Shown: one piece after another, positions 7,091 to 16,000 of the stretch
Numbering within the stretch: the first letter of the stretch is position 1
How the letters are laid out: each line of letters opens with the position of its first letter
Program-made: the position numbers and the translations under genes
Source: JANMMJ01 sp031373255
Lineage (GTDB): Bacteria > Pseudomonadota > Alphaproteobacteria > Rhizobiales > Aestuariivirgaceae
Assembly: GCA_031373255.1 (NCBI GenBank)
Contig: JANMMJ010000187.1
Coordinates: 1 to 18,258 of the forward strand
Length of the DNA stretch: 18,258 nt
Reading direction: 5' to 3'
The notes under the pieces: model-generated
Seen by the model: only the letters and a program-made list of their open reading frames with translations
Databases searched by the model: none
What the model was told of the DNA's origin: nothing

Positions 7091-7774
7091 CTAGTTCTCG
7101 ACGACGACGTCCAGTCTTTGTGCCTTCGCCGCTCCAAGTTTCAGGCTGCCTTGCGCATTGGCCTCACTTGTCAGTTTGTCGATCTTTACGCTTCCGATCC
7201 GGTCGTCGCTGCACGCCACTTGGAACACCATGCCGGTCTTGAGCCTTTGCGGGCGGGTCGGAAGGTCGCCAACACACATATTTCCATCACCAAGCGTCAC
7301 TTCGATCCCGTAAGGCGAATAAGTCGCATCGGCCTGACCATCCGGAACCTCCTTTGGGGGTGGTTCTGCAACGGCAATAGCGGCCTCATCCTCTTCCTCA
7401 AGCGAATTGGGCGGTGCTGGCGCGGCAGGAGCCGGCTGCGTCTTGGGCGGTTCGGCAAGCGCTGTTTGGGTCGGCGGCTGCGGTTCGGGCTCCGTGGCTA
7501 GGGTAGGGGTATCGGGCACGGCAGGCGCCAACTGCTGAGGCTCGGCCACTGTCTGGCCTCTCAGGGGCGGCTGCTGCGGATTGACCGGCGGCAGTTCATT
7601 GCGCGCGACCTCAAAATTGGCGGCAGGAGGGGCACTCAACGCATTGGTCGGCGCGTCTTCCAGGCTGGGCAAACTGGTGCAGCCCGCCAACAAAAGCAGG
7701 ACACCCACTTCAGGCCGTGCAAACGAGACCTTCAGACGCCAGGCTCCGGCCGCAAATCGCTGCAAATTCCTCAC
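7091..7774 (-). CDS. Proline-rich lipoprotein of unknown function
   Basis: Unrecognised family. A lipobox LLLAGC follows a basic N-terminal region, so the protein is probably lipidated at the Cys and anchored to the inner or outer membrane. After the Cys comes a long disordered stretch rich in Pro, Ala, Glu and Gln (roughly 110 residues). A compact C-terminal domain of about 80 residues follows (from ATYSPYGIEVTLGD to LDVVVEN) with two cysteines. This looks like a flexible tether carrying a small folded head. The start is uncertain: GTG 7774 gives a plausible signal peptide with GGTGGA 10 bases upstream, while TTG 7825 in the same frame lacks a ribosome site. It is divergent from the HlyD gene across a short shared region, hinting at a link with type I secretion or envelope function, but that is inference. 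Confidence 0.72.
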   Translation of the reverse strand: MRNLQRFAAGAWRLKVSFARPEVGVLLLLAGCTSLPSLEDAPTNALSAPPAANFEVARNELPPVNPQQPPLRGQTVAEPQQLAPAVPDTPTLATEPEPQPPTQTALAEPPKTQPAPAAPAPPNSLEEEDEAAIAVAEPPPKEVPDGQADATYSPYGIEVTLGDGNMCVGDLPTRPQRLKTGMVFQVACSDDRIGSVKIDKLTSEANAQGSLKLGAAKAQRLDVVVEN

Positions 7775-7886
7775 CAACGCAAGTTCCACCCAAAATAATC
7801 CGGCCGTCCGGAGTAATTTTGCCAATGCATTATCAACTGGTTTAGCGGCTCATAGCATAAAAGTTGCTATATTTGTACCACGCGGC

Positions 7887-7892
7887 AAAGGA
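7887..7892 (+). promoter_or_regulatory. Shine-Dalgarno deciding the HlyD start
   Basis: AAAGGA ends 7 bases before TTG 7900. The frame also opens at TTG 7864, which has no purine-rich site, so TTG 7900 is preferred. No ATG start is available near the N-terminus. Confidence 0.55.
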
Positions 7893-7899
7893 TACGGGC

Positions 7900-9225
7900 T
7901 TGAAACGGCAGGATTTGGAATTCGCGTCCGATTATGACGCAGCTTTGAGCCACGGTGCGCCGCGCGCCGCTATCGTCAGCATCCTTCTTTGTACATCACT
8001 TGTCGTTGCGGCAATTATTTGGGCAAGCTGGGCCCATATCGATGAAGTCACCAGGGGCGAAGGCAAGGTCATTCCGTCGAGCAAGACCCAGCTGCTGCAA
8101 AGCCTCGAAGGCGGCATCGTCAAGGAAATCCTGGTGCGCGACGGCGACCACGTGAAGAAGGGCGAGATTCTTGTCAGGATCGATGACACCGGATTTGCCG
8201 CCAATTTTGGCGAAATGCGCGCCAAGCAACTGGCTTATCAGGTCCAGGTTGCCCGCCTCAGGCACGAGGCGTCGGGCGATATCGAGACCCCGCTGGTCAT
8301 ACCGGACGAACTGGTCAAGGCAGCGCCGGTCGTCGCGGCCGGAGAACTGGCGCTCTATGAATCGCACAAGGTCAGCCTCGCCGCCCAGATCGACATTCTT
8401 GACGAGCGTGTCGAGCAGCGCCAGCGTGAGCTTTCCGAGATGGCTGCGTCCGTCAACCGGCTCGCCGCCGACCTGGAGCTCGCCAATGACGAGCTGGATA
8501 TCAAGAAGCCGCTGGCCGAAAGCGGCATTGTGGCCAAGACCGACCTGATCCGGCTGCAGCGCGATGTGACAGGTCTAGAGGGTCAGATGAGCATCCAGGA
8601 GGAATCGCGCTCAAAGCTCCAGGCAGCGATTCGCGAGGCAGAAGCGACGGTCGCCGAGCAGCGCCAGAAGTTCCGCCAGGAGGCCAGGATCGAGCTTTCG
8701 CAGAAGGAGGCCGAGCTCAGTGTCATCGAGGAATCGCTCAAGGGCGCGAAGGATCGCGTGGTCCGCGCCGATATCAAATCGCCGGTTGATGGCATCATCA
8801 ACAAGGTCAATGCCAATACCGTGGGCGGCGTAGTGCAGGCAGGTCAGGTGCTGATGGAGATCGTCCCGATCGAGGCGTCGCTGTTTGTCGAGGCCAAGAT
8901 CAGGCCGAGCGACATTGCCTTCGTGCACCCGAGCCAGCCCGCCGTGGTCAAGATCACGGCCTATGATTTTTCAGTCTATGGCGGGCTCGAGGGCGAGGTC
9001 GAGCGCATTTCCGCCGACAGCGTTTACGATGAAAATGCACGCGAGAGCTACTATCTCGTCACCGTTAAAACTTTAGGGAACCAGCTAAAGGGAAAGCAAG
9101 AGAGCCTTCCTATCATCCCCGGAATGGTCGCGTCCGTCGACATTCTCACAGGGGAGAAGAGTGTCCTTCAGTACCTGCTCAAGCCCATCAACAAGGCCAG
9201 GTACGAAGCACTTACCGAAAGATAA
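7900..9225 (+). CDS. HlyD-family type I secretion membrane fusion protein (LapC-like)
   Basis: Periplasmic adaptor that links an inner-membrane ABC exporter to a TolC-type outer-membrane channel. With the TTG start at 7900 it has 441 residues, normal for the family. A single membrane helix (IVSILLCTSLVVAAIIWASWAHID) lies at about residues 28-50. Next is the first half of a lipoyl-like domain (LLQSLEGGIVKEILVRDGDHVKKGEILVRID), a long alpha-helical coiled coil from roughly 90 to 280, and the second lipoyl half with beta-barrel (RADIKSPVDGIINKVN). It ends in IIPGMVASVDILTGEK...YLLKPI, a typical HlyD-family terminus. The downstream protease gene overlaps its end, implying co-transcription. The usual neighbouring ABC ATPase gene is absent; a divergent lipoprotein sits upstream instead. 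The giant RTX adhesin encoded beyond the protease is the obvious substrate. Confidence 0.93.
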   Translation: MKRQDLEFASDYDAALSHGAPRAAIVSILLCTSLVVAAIIWASWAHIDEVTRGEGKVIPSSKTQLLQSLEGGIVKEILVRDGDHVKKGEILVRIDDTGFAANFGEMRAKQLAYQVQVARLRHEASGDIETPLVIPDELVKAAPVVAAGELALYESHKVSLAAQIDILDERVEQRQRELSEMAASVNRLAADLELANDELDIKKPLAESGIVAKTDLIRLQRDVTGLEGQMSIQEESRSKLQAAIREAEATVAEQRQKFRQEARIELSQKEAELSVIEESLKGAKDRVVRADIKSPVDGIINKVNANTVGGVVQAGQVLMEIVPIEASLFVEAKIRPSDIAFVHPSQPAVVKITAYDFSVYGGLEGEVERISADSVYDENARESYYLVTVKTLGNQLKGKQESLPIIPGMVASVDILTGEKSVLQYLLKPINKARYEALTER

Positions 9226-10087
9226 AAATAGAGCGATTGCGCTCACTCTTTCTGAACCACACGCACTCTCCCTCGACAGAAAATATCTCGCAACTCTGGC
9301 ACTCATGCTGGTCCTGACGTTGCTTGCAACGGCGAACTTCGCCAAAGCGGCAACAGGTGTCTTCGGTTCGCTCGAAATCAGAACCAATGCAACGCAAGGT
9401 CTCGGCGAGTGGCGCAAGCTTTTGACGCGCCTCGGCCGGGAACAGAAACTCTACGCCTCATGCGATACGGGCCAGCCTGATTGCCCATCCTACCTGCGCC
9501 AGTGGCGGCAGCATCTCAAGGATTGGGCCGGCGCCGATATTCTGGCGCAGCTCGAAAATGTGAATGGCTACATCAACGCTTCGATCCACTATGCCGACGA
9601 TGCGAAGGCCTTTGGCCGGAATGATGCCTGGTCGACTCCGGCCGTCTCGCTCAAGGGTCGCGGCGATTGCGAAGACTACGCCATAGCCAAGTATGAAAGC
9701 CTGCGCGCCCTAGGCGTCCCGGAAAAAAACCTGCGCCTGGTGATCGTCAACGACACGCTGAGGAAGCTCGGTCACGCGGTTCTCGCCGTAAACACCGGCA
9801 AGGGACTCTATATCCTCGACAACCTCAAGCCACACCCTTATCTCGATGCCCGCGTTTCCCACTATGCGCCGGTTTATTCAGTCAACCGCACCGGGCGTTG
9901 GATCAATGTCGCCACGCGCAAGGTGGAGCCCGCCGATATTGCGCTGCGTGGCGAACTCGACATTCCCGTTTCTGTCAGCGATCAGTTGAAACCGTCGGTC
10001 GGAGGCGCCGACGAAGTGGTGACACTCCGCCCGAGCCTCGCCCTCGAGCCTGCAACCGGCATCGGGGCATTGCCTCCACGCAAGTGA
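9161..10087 (+). CDS. lapG: LapG-like periplasmic transglutaminase-type cysteine protease (C93/BTLCP)
   Basis: Bacterial transglutaminase-like cysteine proteinase (Peptidase C93, DUF920). Its best-studied member, LapG of Pseudomonas, is periplasmic, needs calcium and cuts the large adhesin LapA near its N-terminus, freeing it from the surface. The triad is visible: C170 in GRGDCEDYA, H205 in LGHAVLAV and D220 in ILDNL, with spacing close to LapG. D169 and E171 flank the Cys, as do the calcium ligands of LapG. A hydrophobic export segment (LATLALMLVLTLLATANFAKA) precedes a mature domain of about 245 residues. The start is uncertain: GTG 9161 has a GGGGAG site and overlaps the HlyD gene by 65 bases, but gives an unusually long, Ser/Pro/Thr-rich N-region before the signal sequence. 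The ATG inside the hydrophobic segment (about 9304) lacks the basic residues a signal needs. Its stop lies 10 bases from the adhesin's stop on the other strand. Confidence 0.88.
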   Translation: MSFSTCSSPSTRPGTKHLPKDKNRAIALTLSEPHALSLDRKYLATLALMLVLTLLATANFAKAATGVFGSLEIRTNATQGLGEWRKLLTRLGREQKLYASCDTGQPDCPSYLRQWRQHLKDWAGADILAQLENVNGYINASIHYADDAKAFGRNDAWSTPAVSLKGRGDCEDYAIAKYESLRALGVPEKNLRLVIVNDTLRKLGHAVLAVNTGKGLYILDNLKPHPYLDARVSHYAPVYSVNRTGRWINVATRKVEPADIALRGELDIPVSVSDQLKPSVGGADEVVTLRPSLALEPATGIGALPPRK

Positions 10088-10097
10088 TTTACAGAGA

Positions 10098-13000
10098 TCA
10101 GACTGTTCCGGTGTGATCGGTCGAACTGCTGTTGTCGTCGTAAATGATGCTCACCGGAGAGGACGTGTTGAGCGTCGCGACCGTTGTCCAGTTTGCACCA
10201 CCAGCCGTACCATTGGCATCGACCTGCAAATTGGTGCCGCTCATCTGCGCGTAGTTCGACAACCCCTGGCCGCCCGCCGTATCGACTGTAAAGAGATCGC
10301 TGAGATCGATGGAGTCCTGGCCTGCAACGTAATCGGTAATCTTGTCCGCCGCGTCAAAGGCCGAGGCATCGAAATAAATCGTGTCGTTACTAGCGCCGCC
10401 GGAAATCGTGTTGGCGCCTGAGCCGCCGGCGAGGAAATCGTTGCCATCGCCACCCTGCAGCAGATCGCTTCCGGCAAGGCCGTAAAGATCGTCGTTGTCG
10501 CCAAGCCCGCTGATCGTGTCGTTGCCGGACGAACCTGCCATCGCATCGGCGCTGGCCGTGCCGTTGATTGGGTTGCTGCCATCGATGGTGATACCGATCG
10601 ATGTGCTGGCCTTGTCGCCATCGCCGTCAATGGCGTCGACGCTGAACGTGAGGTTTTGCGTGCCCGTATTGCTGACGGTGCCGACATCGACGAGATCGAA
10701 TTTGCCCGATCCGCTGACGTCTTTCACTTCGATATAGTCGATGAACTTGGTGTTGAGCGCTGAGGGTACCACCAGCGTTGCCGTGCTTGAGGTGAAATTG
10801 TAGTTCGCCACCGCATCCGATGTGCCGTCGGTGTAGAACACCTTGTAGCTGATCTGGTTGCCGGACGAATAATTGGTAAACTGCATCGTGGCGTAGGAAA
10901 TATCCGGTCCATTGAAGGAAACCGCAGGCGGGAAATCCCGGTCGTCGAAATCGATGCGGATCATTTCCCCGGCATCGAAGTTATTGTTGCTCACGCCCCA
11001 GCCCGCGGTGCTGCCGTTGACCGATTTCTGAACAACGCCGGCGGCATCCCATCCGGTCAGGATCGCGAGTTTCTCACCCGTCGAATCGGCCGTGAGAATT
11101 TGCGAGCCTGACGGACCTGAGCCGAAGGAAGTCGAGCCGCCGACGCTAACCGCGACGCGCGCATCGATCGCCTCATAGAGCGTGAAAGTGTAGCTGTCAT
11201 TTGCCGCATTAATGTCGAGCCGGAACACCTGGTTGGCCGCTGGATTGGCGCCAGTATAGGCAATAAGCGAGTCCGCATCTGACGGATCGACGAAGTAGTG
11301 GATCGCCTCGCCGCCAGCCGACAGTCCGGCCGGCACGATATTCGAGGCCAGCGATGCAATGCCGCCATCCGCGCCAAATGAAATCGGCAGGTCGCCTGTG
11401 ACGGCACTTGGCTGGTTGGCAATGTGTCCGAGGTCGGCCACGCCGATCTTGGCGGTATCATCGTCAATGGTGACACCGATGACGCCGTTTCCGGTGCTGC
11501 CGTCGCTATCGGTGACGACATAGGCGAGGTTGAAAACGGTATTGGCGGTCTCGCTGTGATCGGCCGCCGCAATGGCGTGTTGATCGACGGCGGCGAGAAG
11601 CGTCAGAATGTAGGCGCCGGTCGTGACGTTGGTCACCTGCAGTGTGAACACCTGGTTTGCGGCCGTCGCCGGATTGGCGCCCGTGTAGGCGACAAGCGTA
11701 TTGCTGCCGCTGTTCCACGAGTAATGCACCGGCAAGCCTTTAGAAGCGAAAGGTGCCGTGGCGCCATTCAGGCCCGCGAAACTGATCGAGCCTGTGGTGT
11801 CATTGCCGGTATTGATCGGCAGGAAGCCGGTGAGGTTCGATGGCGCATTGTCACCGGTGACAATGTCATTCTGGCCTGAGGGCAAATTGTCCTCATCGGC
11901 CACGATCGCAAGCGCCCCGATCTGCGGTTTGGAATCGGCGGCAAGATTGACCGTTACTGTCGCCGTGGACGTATCGCCGTCGCCATCCTTGATTGTATAG
12001 GTGAAACTGTCGGTTCCTTCGGCTCCGGCGTTCGGTGTGTAGATGAACAGGCCGGTTGCGCCGTGATAACTCACGGAGCCAAGGCTGGCGCCGCTGAACG
12101 TCACCACTGCATTTGGATTGTTGTCGGCATCGACGCCATCGGCGCCGAACTTGTCGTTGCCAAATGCATTGAAGGTGATCGAGGTGTTTTCGCCGCCTTG
12201 GCTGATCGTATCGTTGGCAGCCGTTGGTGCGTCGTCGAGAATTCGCACCGAAAGAATGTCGGCTGCGGTGGAGCCGTCGGTATCGGTAAGGACGATGGCG
12301 AGATCCTCAAGCAGGGAAGTTCCGGCATGACTCTCGTTGTCTCCCAGCGTGTAGCTGTAGCTGACAACGCCCGTCGTCGAATTGTAACCCGTGACCGTCA
12401 GCGTGTTGCCGAGTGGAGTGGTAAAGCTTTGCGCCGTGAAAACGCCGCCGGCGATGATCGTGAACCCGCCCACGGTCAGTGAGGCAACGCCATCGCCAGC
12501 CGTGATCGTGAAGGTGCCGGCCTGCGTGACAGCGGCAGCATTGGGTGCCGAGCCATCGGAAAGATTGGCTTCGTTCACTGTTGCGTCACCACCTTGTGCC
12601 GCGGGAGTCAGGCCACTGATGACAGCCGGCTGGTCGAAGGTGAGGGTGAAGGCGATCTTGCCGGTGGCGCCGTCTCCGTCGCCATCGGTGAGCGCATAAT
12701 TGAAGTTGAACAGCTGCGAAGTCACGCCCGGACCGTGGGCGATGAGCGCAATCTGCTTGATTTCGTAAGTGCCTGACTGCGGATCGAGCGTCACTGAGAG
12801 GACCGTGACGCCACCTTGCTTGACCAGCAGGGAGCCGCCTGAAAGCTGGTAGCTGAAGCCGGCGGGAGCGCCGCCGGTGGCCAGCACGGCCGTACCGCCA
12901 TCGGCGCCAAAACTGGCCGCGGGCAAAGGTCCGCCGAACAGGTTTCCGGTCACCAGGGTCTGCGAAATCAGGTTGCCGATCGTCTGCGATAGTTGCGAAA

Positions 13001-16000
13001 GGTCATTGACCTTGATGGCGCCGAGTTCGCTTGTGGTTTCGCCGTTATAGGCAATGGGTTCGAGTTTCCCTATGGAAATGCCAGCACCAATGCCGATGGC
13101 ATTGGAAACGATGCCGTTAGCATTGAGCCAGGCTTCCCACGAGGCCTTCTCGCCTGCGTCGAGGCCGAAGGTGGGTGTGGGATCATTGGGGCTATCGCCT
13201 TCGTTCGGATCGCCGTCCGAGAGGAAGTACGAAACATTCTTGGCGCCAGCAGTGGTGAACTTGCCACTATCCGCGAAAGCGCCTTTGGCAACGCGGATCG
13301 CAGCATCATAGTCTGTCTGGGCATCGGGAATGACACTGACGCCGAGGATCGCAGCCTTGGCATCAGCCGCGTTCATCCACACAGCACCTACTTCCGCGCC
13401 ATCGGCATTGAAGGTCACGATCCGCACCCTGACATCGCCAATCGCATCATACTGGTCGATGGCATCAAGCATCGCCTGTTTGGCGACATCGAGCCGTGTC
13501 ACAAAGCCTGGAACACCTGACGAGAAGCCCATGCTTCCCGAATTGTCGATGATCAGCATGAGATTGAACTGACCGGCCTGCTCATCGCCGCTCCGCGTTA
13601 CATCGCCTGCGACCGGCGTATCGTCATCGACCCGCACTGTCAGCGTGCCGGCATTCATGTCGCCGTCCTTGTCGGTGACCTGGAAGTTGAACGGCAGGGA
13701 AAGATCATCTTCGTTGGCAGGCGTATTGACCGGATGCACCAAGGCGGCAGATTGGGTGAACGCGTATGAGCCATCGGGGCGGATGGTCAGCTGGAACACT
13801 TCATCGCCGGTGACGCTGCCGCGGCCCGTCAGCGTGACGTTGCCATCGGCATCGGTGACGAGCGCGTCGTAGACAACGGCTTCCTGGCCGGGAACACCAT
13901 TGCCCTGGTCATAGATTGAAAGAACCCCGGCAGGCCCGGCGATCTTGATCTCAAGCACGCCATCGGCGCCCGCATTGAACAGGGAGCCGGTAGGTCCGCT
14001 CAGGCTATCTGGCGAACCCGGAACATCTGCATCGCCTGGTTCAGCCGTCGTCTGGCCTTCATTTGAGAGTCCGGAAAAATCGCCTTTGCCCTCGTCGTCG
14101 GTGAGGTTCGCCGCGATGACAGTGTTGGCAGTCGGGGCATCGTCGATCACCCGTACGATCAGGGTCGAGGTGGCGTTTGACCCGTCCGTATCGGTGAGCG
14201 TGACCGCAATATTGTCGAAAATGTTGTTCTGGCCATTGCTGCCAAAACCATGGTCCAGAGTATTGTCGGACAAGGTGTAGCTGTAGGAGACCACGCCGGT
14301 AACGAGGTTGACGCCGGTGATGGTGAGGGTGCCGTAACTTGTGGCGATCGGCGTATTGAGATTTTGGACGGCGCCGTTCTCGATCACCAATGTTCCGCCG
14401 ATCGAGAGATCGTCATACCCGTCTGGCGCTGAAATGGTGAAGTTGCCGGTCTGCGTTAGTGCGGCGGCATTGGGAGAGTTGCCGTCTTGCAGGTCGTCTT
14501 CGTTGACCACCTCGTCGCCGCCCCCGTTGCCGATGCCGGTAATGGTGACGCCATCGTCGGCACCATTGATCGTGATGGTGAGTGTGGCACTGCGCGAATC
14601 GCCATCGCTGTCGGTAATCGTGTAATTGAAGACTTCGGTGAGCGTGTCGTTGGGACCAAGGCCCTGCACGGCCTTATCGCCATTGTTCAAGGCGTAGGAA
14701 TAGCTCCCATCGGTCCCGACTGTCAGCACGCCATGGCCACCTGCAACGGTATTGAGATTGCTGGCGCCGGCCCAAGCGATGGAAACAGGACCATCCGCAC
14801 CCTTGACATCGGCCACGCCGTCGCTGGCGTTGGCATCGCTTCCGCCTGAACCGGTGATGACGTTGCCGTCGGCCACGAGAGCGCCATCCTCACTGACAGA
14901 ATCGAGATCGTTGTTGGCCTTCGGGGCATCGTCAACAATGCGGACCGTAAGTGTGTTCGATGCCGACGATCCATCCGTGTCGGTGAGAACGACGCCGAAA
15001 TCCTCGAACAGGTTCTGGCCGCCGCCCGCGCTGTGGTCCTCATTGCCGTTCAGCGTGTAGCTGTAGCTGACAACGCCGGTGATCGAGTTGAAGCCGGTGA
15101 TCGAAAGCGTGTTGCCCAGCGGCGTTGTGAAAGTTTGCGCCGTGAACACGCCGCCCGTGATGACGGTGACGCCGCCGACCTGGAGCAACGCAAGCCCATC
15201 AGGCGCGGAAATGGTGAAGGTGCCAGGTTGGGTGAGGGCACCGGCATCGGGCGAAGAACCATCGGCAAGATGCTGTTCGTCGACAACCGTATCGCCGCCG
15301 GCGCTCTTCGGCGTCAGCCCGGAGATAGTCACCGCATCATCGCTGCCATTGATGCTGATGGTGAGAGTCGCGGTTGAAGGATCGCCATCGCCATCGGTGA
15401 TGGTGTAGGCGAAAGTCTCCGTCAGCGTTTCGCCATCCGTCAATCCCTGCACAGCGGCGTTGCCGTTGTTGAGCGTGTAAGTGTAGTTGCCGTTGCCATC
15501 GACAGTCAGGGTGCCGTATGTGCCGAAAACGTTGTTGCCTTCATTGAGGCCGTTCCAGGCAATCGAGGCAATGCCGTCGGCGCCGGCGACATCTTTCACG
15601 CCGTCGGTGAAGTTGGCATCATTGCCGCCGGAACCGGTGATGACATTGCCATTCGCGACCGTCGCGCCGTCTTCGGTAACCGAGTCGGCATCGTCATTGG
15701 CGGTGGGTTCATCGTCGATGATCCGGATTGACAGGTTATCGTTGGCTTCCGATCCGTCGCGATCGCGCGCCTGAATCGAAAGGCTTTCGAACAGCGGGTT
15801 CTGGCCAAGCGGGTGATCTTCATTGTCGTTGAGGATGGCCGAATAGGTAATTGTACCCGTCGCTGCGTCGAACCCGGTGATCTTCACCGTGTTGCCAAGC
15901 GCCGTCGTGAGTGTCACCGGAGTGAACACGCCGCCTGAAATGACGGTGACGCCGCCGATCTTGAGAAAGTCGAGGCCATCGGGCGCCGAGAGTGTGAAGC

